From positions 1-7,083 of the forward strand of contig CAYWXT010000273.1 of NCBI GenBank assembly GCA_964462125.1: a stretch of DNA of 7,083 bases. The letters run 5' to 3'. The DNA is from JAWLFY01 sp964462125. GTDB taxonomy: Bacteria > Planctomycetota > Planctomycetia > Pirellulales > Pirellulaceae. Made by a program: the position numbers and the translations under genes. Below are positions 1-5,758 of the stretch, one piece after another (the stretch's first letter is position 1; every line of letters starts with the position of its first letter). The notes under the pieces were generated by a model. That model did not search any database and was not told where the DNA came from. It was given only the letters and a program-made list of their open reading frames with translations.

Positions 1-1860
1 TTTCGAGCCTTTATCGCCGAAGCCTTCGTGATCCCCACTGGATCGATGGCGCCAACGCTGATGGGGGCCCACAAGGACTTGGCCTGCGACCGCTGCGACC
101 ATCCCTTCCCCTTGGGCGCGAGCCTGGAACGCCGCGGACCGGAGACCGACGCGGCGGTCGTCGGCGGGATCTGTGTCAACTGCCGCCATCCCAACGTCCT
201 CGACTTGGCCGACGACGCCGACCACACAACCTTCAGCGGCGACCGGATCCTGGTCAGCAAGTTCGCGTACACCTTGAGCGAACCGGAGCGTTGGGATGTG
301 ATTGTCTTCAAGTTTCCCGGGAATCCCAAGCAGAATTACATCAAGCGATTGGTGGGACTTCCGGAAGAAACATTGACAATCCGCCACGGTGATGTCTACG
401 TGCGGCCGACCGACCAGGACGCAGTCCGCGAGGAGATCCTCCGCAAGGAGCCGAAACGATTGTTGGCGATGCGTCATCTGGTCCACGACAGCGACTACCA
501 AGCACCGGTCCTGGTCGCGGCCGAATATCCCTCCCGGTGGCAGCCTTGGAAGCGGGGTGCTGAAGCCCCCCCCAGCGATGGCTGGAACATCGAACGGGAT
601 TCCAGCGGACTGGCGGCGACGGTGCAGGCGGGGGAATCGTCCGAACCGAAATGGTTGCGCTACTTCCATCGCTGGCCAACCGAACGGGATTGGGAGGAGG
701 CCGACGCCGCAGGGTCGCTCGCCAATGTCGATCCTTACGCGAGCCGGCTGATCACGGACTTTTATCCGTACAATTCGTCGATCTCGGTCGACGCGCGGGA
801 AGTCTATCGACGCCGGCCATCGCAACGACATGGGTCGCGGCTGGGGCGAATGTTCGGCAGCGGCTACGGCGGGGGCGTTTTTGACCCAAATTTTCAGTCG
901 GGCGGCAGCCTCGACCAGTTTCGGCGACTGTCATACGGGGCTCACAATACCGGTCGGGATGGCCTGCATTGGGTTGGAGACCTGATCTTCGCAACCGACA
1001 TCGAGACCTCCGCGGAGAGCCAGGAGTTGACCTTGGAACTGGTCGAGGCGGGCGTCCGCTTCACCTGCCGATTCGATCTTCAAACCGGCGCCGCGGTGCT
1101 GGGCATCCGCGATGAACTGTCCGCCGAGGAGTCCGCGTTGCCCTTTGAAGATGCCGCCGGCGCCACCTCGTTGGCCCCCACCGCATCGACCAGCGTGCGG
1201 GCCGGACGGCGGTGTGAGGTGCGTTTCAGTAACTGCGATGACCAGCTGCTGCTTTGGGTCGATGACTCCTTGGTCCGCTTTGACGCTCCCACGACCTACG
1301 ACACCCGCCGATTCCGCCCCGCGTCGGAGAACTATCCTCGATACGACGGCAATCAGCACCCACTCGATGCAGCCCCGGTCGGTGTGGCGGTCCAGGGGGG
1401 CAACGCCACGATCCGGCACTTGCGGCTCGATCGCGATAAGTACTACATCGCAACCAAGGACAGCCAAGGCGGCGTTTACGATTACGACCGGAGCAAGCTC
1501 TGGTCGCTGACCGGCGAGGACGTTTCGATGCGGGAAATCCAAACTGTGATGGCGGACCCGGCGTTGTGGTCCCAGTTCCCCGGCTGGGATGCCCGAAGGT
1601 CGGTCAGCTATGTGCTCCAAGAGGATCAGTTCTTTCCGATGGGGGACAACAGCCCGGAAAGTCTCGACGCCCGATGCTGGGCCGGCGCCAAGGTCGGGGC
1701 GCACCGAGCGGTCGATGAGGACGCCTATCGTTGGTCGCACGCCTCCTACGTCCCCCGAGACCTGTTGGTGGGAAAGGCGGTGATGATCTTTTGGCCCCAC
1801 CCCTGGAACTCGCCGGTCCCCTTCACCCCCAATTTCCGCCGGATGCAACTGATTCGCTAG
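1..1860 (+). CDS. lepB: Signal peptidase I (S26 family), 5'-truncated, with a very large insertion
   Basis: Leader peptidase that cleaves signal peptides on the outer face of the cytoplasmic membrane with a Ser/Lys dyad. The reading frame is open to base 1, so the start and membrane anchor lie outside; 619 residues are visible. The GTG at 28 is the Val of the conserved FVIPTGSMAPTL box, not a start. Visible-residue landmarks: nucleophile Ser15; two CxxC pairs (C29/C32, C58/C61); box C GDRILVSKF (80-88); general-base Lys115 in NYIKRLVGLP; box E GDNSPESLDAR (548-558). The C-terminus ends without a further membrane helix. About 400 residues sit between boxes D and E, far more than the domain II found there in the E. 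coli enzyme. Residues about 311-480 alternate like a beta sandwich (LamG/DUF1080-like, tentative). All catalytic boxes are intact, so it is probably active. lptB follows 51 bases downstream. Confidence 0.93.
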   Translation, partial: FRAFIAEAFVIPTGSMAPTLMGAHKDLACDRCDHPFPLGASLERRGPETDAAVVGGICVNCRHPNVLDLADDADHTTFSGDRILVSKFAYTLSEPERWDVIVFKFPGNPKQNYIKRLVGLPEETLTIRHGDVYVRPTDQDAVREEILRKEPKRLLAMRHLVHDSDYQAPVLVAAEYPSRWQPWKRGAEAPPSDGWNIERDSSGLAATVQAGESSEPKWLRYFHRWPTERDWEEADAAGSLANVDPYASRLITDFYPYNSSISVDAREVYRRRPSQRHGSRLGRMFGSGYGGGVFDPNFQSGGSLDQFRRLSYGAHNTGRDGLHWVGDLIFATDIETSAESQELTLELVEAGVRFTCRFDLQTGAAVLGIRDELSAEESALPFEDAAGATSLAPTASTSVRAGRRCEVRFSNCDDQLLLWVDDSLVRFDAPTTYDTRRFRPASENYPRYDGNQHPLDAAPVGVAVQGGNATIRHLRLDRDKYYIATKDSQGGVYDYDRSKLWSLTGEDVSMREIQTVMADPALWSQFPGWDARRSVSYVLQEDQFFPMGDNSPESLDARCWAGAKVGAHRAVDEDAYRWSHASYVPRDLLVGKAVMIFWPHPWNSPVPFTPNFRRMQLIR

Positions 1861-1896
1861 GCTTTGTCACCGCGTCAAAGCGCGATGTTCGATTCG

Positions 1897-1902
1897 AAAG
1901 GA
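1897..1902 (+). promoter_or_regulatory. Ribosome binding site deciding the lptB start
   Basis: AAAGGA lies nine bases before the ATG at 1912. In-frame alternatives are TTG 1864 and ATG 1885, both with poorer purine tracts, so 1912 is preferred. The site lies in a short GATTCGA direct repeat (1891-1897 and 1901-1907). Confidence 0.5.
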
Positions 1903-1911
1903 TTCGATCCC

Positions 1912-2799
1912 ATGGATGTTCTCGATCCGGCACCGGCGGGCGCACCGAACCCGGGCGCGACGTTTCCGATCCTGCAGGCCATCGGACTGCAAAAAACCTA
2001 CGGCCGACGATGCGTCGTCGACGGCGTCCAACTGCATGTCGGCGCCGCTGAAATCGTCGGGCTGCTCGGCCCCAATGGCGCGGGCAAGTCAACCTGCTTT
2101 CGAATCATCTGCGGGATGATCCAACCCGACCGCGGACAGGTGTTTCTCAGCGGCCATGATGTGACCGAATGGCCGATGTTTCGCCGCGCCCGCGACGGGC
2201 ACATGGGCTATCTGCCGCAGGAACCGAGCGTGTTCAAGAAGCTGACGGTCGAACAGAACATCTCCGCCCTGCTCGAAATGCTTGGTGCCAACCGGGCCAC
2301 TCGCAAGGCCCGCACGCAGGAGCTGTTGGAAGAATTCAACATCACCCACCTGCGGAAAAGCAAAGCGGCCGGGCTCAGCGGCGGCGAACGCCGGCGTCTC
2401 GAAATCGCCCGCTGCCTCGTCTCGGATCCCTCCATCGTCATGCTCGATGAACCCTTCGCCGGGATCGATCCGGTCACGGTCCAGTCGATTCAAGGGGTCA
2501 TTCACCAGCTGCGGGACAAGGGGATCAGCGTGCTGATCACCGACCACGCCGCCCGCGAAATTTTGGGGACCGTCGACCGCTGCTATGTGATCTACCAAGG
2601 ACAAGTCTTGATCGATGGTTCGCCCACCGAGGTCAAGCAACATCCGAAGGTCCGCGAGGAATATTTAGGAGACCTCGATGGCGCCGCTGTCGACCATCCC
2701 GCCATGCCCAGTCACCACCTCCCCCCGTCCCCCGAGCCGGCGACGACTCAGCTGCCATCGGTCGGCCAAAGCCCGCGGCGACGGCATGCCGATCGCTAG
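1912..2799 (+). CDS. lptB: LPS export ABC transporter ATP-binding protein LptB
   Basis: Cytoplasmic ATPase that with LptF/LptG extracts lipopolysaccharide from the inner membrane and drives it across the periplasm. All ABC motifs are present (numbering from ATG 1912): Walker A GPNGAGKST (53-61, Lys59), Q-loop Gln103 in GYLPQEPSVFKKLTV, signature LSGGE (155-159) followed by RRRLEIAR, Walker B VMLDEPFAGIDP (Asp179, Glu180) and switch His212 in VLITDHAARE. The Q-loop, the signature and the FAGIDP stretch are the form seen in LptB rather than in amino-acid or sugar importers. The product is 295 residues against about 240 in E. coli. The excess is roughly 25 N-terminal residues and a Pro/His/Arg-rich tail of about 43 residues after EEYLGD. 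It sits between lepB and an IMPase-family gene. No lptA, lptC, lptF or lptG is in the window, so the partners must be elsewhere. Confidence 0.93.
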   Translation: MDVLDPAPAGAPNPGATFPILQAIGLQKTYGRRCVVDGVQLHVGAAEIVGLLGPNGAGKSTCFRIICGMIQPDRGQVFLSGHDVTEWPMFRRARDGHMGYLPQEPSVFKKLTVEQNISALLEMLGANRATRKARTQELLEEFNITHLRKSKAAGLSGGERRRLEIARCLVSDPSIVMLDEPFAGIDPVTVQSIQGVIHQLRDKGISVLITDHAAREILGTVDRCYVIYQGQVLIDGSPTEVKQHPKVREEYLGDLDGAAVDHPAMPSHHLPPSPEPATTQLPSVGQSPRRRHADR

Positions 2800-2834
2800 C
2801 GCCCCTTTCAGAGTCACCGCACCCCGGAGCTACC

Positions 2835-3674
2835 ATGGATGACGCCGAACCACGCGACGATTCGCAACGCCTGCTCGAAATCGCCGTCGAAGCTGCCCGG
2901 CTCGGCGGTGAGGTGCTGATGCGATATTTTCGCGACGGCGTTGAAATTCGCAATAAATCGGCCGGCGGTGGCAAGGCGTACGACCTGGTCACCGATGCCG
3001 ATTTGGAGAGTGAATCGGCGATCGCCCAATATTTGCGGAATACCTGTCCGGAGCATGATCTGCTCGGTGAGGAGGCACTGGCTGGCGGGCGGATCGATGC
3101 CGACCAGTTGTGGGTCATCGATCCGCTTGATGGAACCAATAATTTCGCGCACCAAATCCCGCACTTTGCCGTTTCGATCGCCTATTACCAGCATGGGCGG
3201 CCGGTCGTGGGGGTGGTGTGGAACCCGGCCCACGAGGATTGGTTTACGGCGGTTCGTGGCCACGGCGCGTCCCACAATGACCGGCCGGTCCGTGTCAGCG
3301 ACGATGCGGCCCTCACCCAGGCTCTGATCGGGTGTGGGTTCTATTACGACCGCGGGGAGATGATGCGCAGCACCTTGGCAGCGATCGAGACCTTCTTCGG
3401 TCGCCACGTTCATGGAATCCGCCGATTTGGGACCGCTGCCCTGGATCTCTGCTTTGTCGGCTGCGGCCAATTCGGAGGATTCTTCGAGTACCAACTTTCC
3501 CCGTGGGATTTCGCGGCCGGTCGGCTGTTTGTCGAAGAGGCAGGGGGCCGGGTAACGACGGCTCGGGGAGCGCCGCTGCCGCTGGCCAAGTCAAGTCTGG
3601 TAGCCAGTAATGGCCGACTGCATGAGGCGATGATCGACATCACTAGCAACCATTACCCCGTCTCGCTCGACTGA
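2835..3674 (+). CDS. Inositol monophosphatase family protein (SuhB-like)
   Basis: Mg-dependent, lithium-sensitive-type phosphomonoesterase fold, 279 residues, the usual length for the family. Metal-site motifs are complete: VTDAD near residue 55, GEE with Glu79/Glu80, WVIDPLDGT (93-101, metal ligands Asp96 and Asp99), and WDFAAG (Trp224, Asp225). There is no signal peptide or membrane segment, so it should be cytoplasmic. GGAG at 2826-2829 lies five bases before the ATG and supports this start. It begins 35 bases after lptB and is probably co-transcribed with it. The substrate cannot be read from sequence: family members act on inositol-1-phosphate, histidinol phosphate, fructose-1,6-bisphosphate or 3'-phosphoadenosine nucleotides. 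The PTPMT1-like gene downstream makes an inositol or lipid-linked role conceivable, but that is only inference. I therefore give no gene symbol. Confidence 0.9.
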   Translation: MDDAEPRDDSQRLLEIAVEAARLGGEVLMRYFRDGVEIRNKSAGGGKAYDLVTDADLESESAIAQYLRNTCPEHDLLGEEALAGGRIDADQLWVIDPLDGTNNFAHQIPHFAVSIAYYQHGRPVVGVVWNPAHEDWFTAVRGHGASHNDRPVRVSDDAALTQALIGCGFYYDRGEMMRSTLAAIETFFGRHVHGIRRFGTAALDLCFVGCGQFGGFFEYQLSPWDFAAGRLFVEEAGGRVTTARGAPLPLAKSSLVASNGRLHEAMIDITSNHYPVSLD

Positions 3675-3699
3675 TTGGCGGTATCTTGGATTGGCGGTA
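3673..3699. repeat. 11-bp direct repeat at the IMPase stop codon
   Basis: GATTGGCGGTA occurs perfectly at 3673-3683 and 3689-3699, a 16-base period. The first copy includes the last two bases of the TGA stop (3672-3674). It could be a slippage duplication or a binding site for the following gene; the sequence does not decide. The rest of the 3675-3838 spacer holds a small hairpin (GCGTT/AACGC, 3754-3768) without a T tract, and no promoter I would defend. Confidence 0.6.
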
Positions 3700-3838
3700 C
3701 ACCCGCGGTCAGCGATGGGGCGTTATTCTATCGCAGTGGCAGAGGTTTGTACTGCGTTGTGGGAACGCCAGGCCCTGCTGATGCGTCGAACTGTGGATTC
3801 CGTATAGCCTGGAAAATCCGCTGATCCCCAGGAGCCCG

Positions 3839-4426
3839 ATGTCGATGTTCAATCTCCGCCGGCTTTACGCTCGGGCGGTTTTTTATCCGACGCTCCTCTG
3901 GAATTTGCTGCTGGGACGCTGGCTGAAGCTCCGTCACTGGTGGGACTTCATTGATCCCCAGGTGATCGTTGGAGCTCGGCCGTTTCGGCGTGACGTCGAC
4001 CGATTGCACCAGGAGGGGGTCAATGCGGTCGTCAACACGTGTGAGGAATACGCCGGGCCGACGGTCGAGTACGCGCAGTACGGGATCGAGCAACTGCACA
4101 TCCCGACAACCGACTTCACACCGCCGCGTTTGGACGACGTCGAGTTAGCGGTCGCGTTTGTGCAGCAGCATGTCGCCAATGGTGAAACGGTCTATATTCA
4201 CTGCAAGGCGGGGCGGGTGAGGAGCGCCACGATCGCCCTCTGCTGGCTGATCAAGCACCGTGGATTGACCCCGGAACAAGCTCAACAGCAACTGCTGCTC
4301 CACCGTCCCCACGTCGACCGCCGGCTGACGCAGCGACCGGTGGTCCAAGCGTTCGTTCGACAGCTGGACCACCCAGCGACCGACTCCGAATTGGCCCGGC
4401 CGAACGCCGGCGGTCAGCCAGGGTAG
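3839..4426 (+). CDS. PTPMT1-like dual-specificity phosphatase, probable phosphatidylglycerophosphate phosphatase
   Basis: Cys-based phosphatase of the tyrosine/dual-specificity superfamily, 195 residues. The P-loop HCKAGRVRSAT carries nucleophile Cys122 and Arg128 (CX5R). Asp92 in the TTDFTPP stretch is the likely general acid. Three stretches resemble animal PTPMT1, as recalled without alignment: the N-terminal ARAVFYPTLLWNLLLGR with FIDPQVIVGARP, the CEEY loop near residue 60, and the HCKAGR loop. PTPMT1 dephosphorylates phosphatidylglycerophosphate to phosphatidylglycerol on the cardiolipin route, and a PTPMT1-type enzyme with this activity has been reported in Rhodopirellula baltica. The hydrophobic N-terminus (about residues 10-30) probably peripherally anchors it to the cytoplasmic membrane. 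AGGAG at 3830-3834 serves ATG 3839 (4-base gap) or ATG 3845 (10-base gap), so the start may be Met3. The last 20 or so residues are low-complexity. An inositol-phospholipid substrate is the main alternative. Confidence 0.88.
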   Translation: MSMFNLRRLYARAVFYPTLLWNLLLGRWLKLRHWWDFIDPQVIVGARPFRRDVDRLHQEGVNAVVNTCEEYAGPTVEYAQYGIEQLHIPTTDFTPPRLDDVELAVAFVQQHVANGETVYIHCKAGRVRSATIALCWLIKHRGLTPEQAQQQLLLHRPHVDRRLTQRPVVQAFVRQLDHPATDSELARPNAGGQPG

Positions 4427-4577
4427 CGCTGGGGTTGGAGTCGTTCGCCCCGTTGGTCTTCAGCACCACTTGAGCGCGGGCACAGAAATTGCATTGCCCG
4501 GAGGAGCGTTCATATCTCGAAAGTTCTTTGATCGTCCCATCGGCCCGGCACGGTTGCCGTGATGCTCATGGGCGAGG

Positions 4578-5531
4578 ATGGCTGCCGACTTCATGCAATT
4601 CCTGAAGCAGATCGTTGCGAATTTTTCCAAAGACGGTTGCGCCATTCTCGCCGCGGCGTTGGCCTATTACGCCGCCTTTGCATTACCGCCGCTTTTGTAT
4701 TTGCTCCTCACGCTGCTCACGTTCGGATTATCGGTCTACTACGAGGATGAGCAGGCGGGGGCGAAGGCGCGAGGGGCGCTGGAGAACCACGCGGCACGAA
4801 TGCTGGGCAACCCTGAGATTTCGGAAGAAATTTCAACCATTTTGCAGACGCACCAACGTACAAGTGGGCAGTGGTGGAAGACGCTGCTCAGTTTCGGTGG
4901 GATTGTCGTCGGGGCGACGGGCGTTGTCGTCGCGCTGCAAACCGCCATGAATCAGGTGTGGCAGGTCAAACCCGACCCGGAAACCTCAGGCATCGGCGAC
5001 CTCCTTTGGAAGCGGTTGCTGTCATTCATGATGATCCTGGGGCTCGCCTTTCTGCTGCTCGTCTCGCTCGTTGTGTCGGCAGTCGTGACCGGGATGGGGG
5101 AGCAATTGGGGGATCTAATCGGCATGGGCAGCCGCGTGGCAGCCACGTCGAACTATCTCCTTCATGCGGCGTTGGTCGGCGTCATTTTCGCCGCCATCTT
5201 CAAATGGGTGCCCGATGCGGAGATCCAGTGGCGTGACGCCGTGGCGGGGGCTGTGATGACGACCCTTTTGTTTTTGGTTGGCCGCTTCGCCATTCAGCTC
5301 TACTTTTCCTATAGCGCGCCTGCGGCGCAGGTCGGTGCGGCCGCGGCGTCGCTTGCGGTGGTTTTGATCTGGGTCTATTACACCGGCATGATCGTGTTGC
5401 TCGGTGCCGAAGTGACGCAGGTCTATGCGGCGCGACACGGAAGGGGAATTCGGCCTGAGAAGCACGCCGTCCTGGTAATTGAGCAGTACAGGCGACCGAA
5501 CGAGGACGGCACAATGACGCCGGCACAATGA
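4578..5531 (+). CDS. YihY/BrkB-family inner-membrane protein
   Basis: Integral membrane protein of 317 residues in the YihY/virulence factor BrkB family (sometimes mislabelled ribonuclease BN). Six hydrophobic segments lie at about residues 21-52, 102-123, 147-171, 190-210, 220-243 and 255-278. Family hallmarks are ILAAALAYYAAFALPPLL in the first helix, an amphipathic stretch between helices 1 and 2, and the GAEVTQVYA end of helix 6 leading to a polar tail. The biochemical role of the family is not established; transport or envelope-integrity roles have been suggested. An in-frame TGA at 4560 restricts the start to ATG 4578 or ATG 4593. Neither has well-spaced Shine-Dalgarno: GAGG directly abuts the first and lies 15 bases before the second. 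A small CACGG/CCGTG hairpin (4549-4561) precedes the start. The upstream spacer (4427-4577) shows nothing else convincing. Confidence 0.9.
   Translation: MAADFMQFLKQIVANFSKDGCAILAAALAYYAAFALPPLLYLLLTLLTFGLSVYYEDEQAGAKARGALENHAARMLGNPEISEEISTILQTHQRTSGQWWKTLLSFGGIVVGATGVVVALQTAMNQVWQVKPDPETSGIGDLLWKRLLSFMMILGLAFLLLVSLVVSAVVTGMGEQLGDLIGMGSRVAATSNYLLHAALVGVIFAAIFKWVPDAEIQWRDAVAGAVMTTLLFLVGRFAIQLYFSYSAPAAQVGAAAASLAVVLIWVYYTGMIVLLGAEVTQVYAARHGRGIRPEKHAVLVIEQYRRPNEDGTMTPAQ
5507..5531. repeat. 11-bp direct repeat at the yihY-family stop codon
   Basis: CGGCACAATGA occurs at 5507-5517 and 5521-5531, a 14-base period. The TGA stop (5529-5531) is the end of the second copy. Because 14 is not a multiple of three, the two copies are read in different frames. 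It looks like a local duplication that may have set the present C-terminus. Confidence 0.6.
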
Positions 5532-5619
5532 TGCTCGGGCGCCTCCGGCCGTGGGATTTCGGCTCGATCCCGTGCTCGCGCAACACGTCTTCCTTGAGGT
5601 GCCGGTAGAGCAATCGCAT
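5532..5619 (-). pseudogene. Possible minus-strand coding remnant, unrecognised
   Basis: Read leftward from the ATG complement at 5617-5619, this spacer encodes a protein-like peptide starting MRLLYRHLKEDVLREHGIEP. The frame stays open into the antisense of the yihY-family gene, so it has no stop of its own, and I see no ribosome site before it. The VLREHGIEP stretch is loosely reminiscent of a linker in some rve-type integrases, but that is memory-level resemblance. In GC-rich DNA such frames arise by chance, so this is a weak call. Confidence 0.15.
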
Positions 5620-5629
5620 GCCGGGTGGA

Positions 5630-5659
5630 TTGACTTGACCGAACCGGGGGTGTGATAAT
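5630..5659 (+). promoter_or_regulatory. Sigma70-type promoter with extended -10, upstream of dprA
   Basis: A -35 box TTGACT (5630-5635, five of six to TTGACA), an 18-base spacer and a -10 box GATAAT (5654-5659, five of six to TATAAT) preceded by TGT, which fits the extended -10 TGn element. Transcription would start near 5666, about 90 bases before the dprA start. It is the best promoter-like sequence in the spacers. Confidence 0.5.
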
Positions 5660-5687
5660 CCGCCCCTGCATCGAGCTCGGGCGGATT
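5657..5687. repeat. 9-bp inverted repeat overlapping the -10 box and start of the dprA promoter
   Basis: Perfect arms AATCCGCCC (5657-5665) and GGGCGGATT (5679-5687) surround a 13-base centre that contains GAGCTC. The left arm starts inside the -10 box and the right arm lies just downstream of the predicted transcription start, the geometry of a repressor operator. No T tract follows on either strand, so it is not a standard terminator. A 5'-leader hairpin is the alternative. Confidence 0.5.
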
Positions 5688-5717
5688 GAGGCCTTGGGGC
5701 AAGGGGCAGTGGCGGAT

Positions 5718-5738
5718 GAGGAGAACGCGAGGAGAACG
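5718..5738 (+). repeat. Tandem 10-bp repeat, each copy with a Shine-Dalgarno-like core
   Basis: GAGGAGAACG occurs at 5718-5727 and 5729-5738, an 11-base period, in the dprA leader. Each copy contains AGGAG. The second core (5730-5734) is 12 bases before GTG 5747 and 24 before ATG 5759, so it favours GTG 5747 if it is the working ribosome site. Confidence 0.55.
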
Positions 5739-5758
5739 GGGGCAGGGTGAGCTCAATC

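Noticed and set aside
28..30. GTG as the start of the signal peptidase gene
   Set aside because: It encodes the Val of the conserved box around the catalytic Ser; the frame is open upstream to base 1 and the membrane anchor must precede it.
931..1848. 305-codon minus-strand open frame inside lepB
   Set aside because: Antisense of a gene with intact catalytic boxes; composition is typical of GC-rich shadow frames and no motif is recognisable.
2089..3494. Minus-strand open frames antisense to lptB and the IMPase gene
   Set aside because: Both sense genes have full family motifs, while the antisense products show none.
3803..3808. TATAGC as a -10 box for the PTPMT1-like gene
   Set aside because: Only four of six match and there is no acceptable -35 at 16-18 bases upstream.
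4490..4518. TTGCAT with a downstream TATCTC as a promoter for the yihY-family gene
   Set aside because: The -10 matches consensus at only about half its positions; too weak to call.
4549..4561. CACGG/CCGTG hairpin as a riboswitch or attenuator
   Set aside because: Five pairs with a three-base loop are expected by chance at this GC content, and no larger conserved fold is visible.
5657..5687. Rho-independent terminator of the yihY-family gene
   Set aside because: The stem is good, but there is no T tract on either strand and the loop is 13 bases; its overlap with the -10 box fits an operator better.
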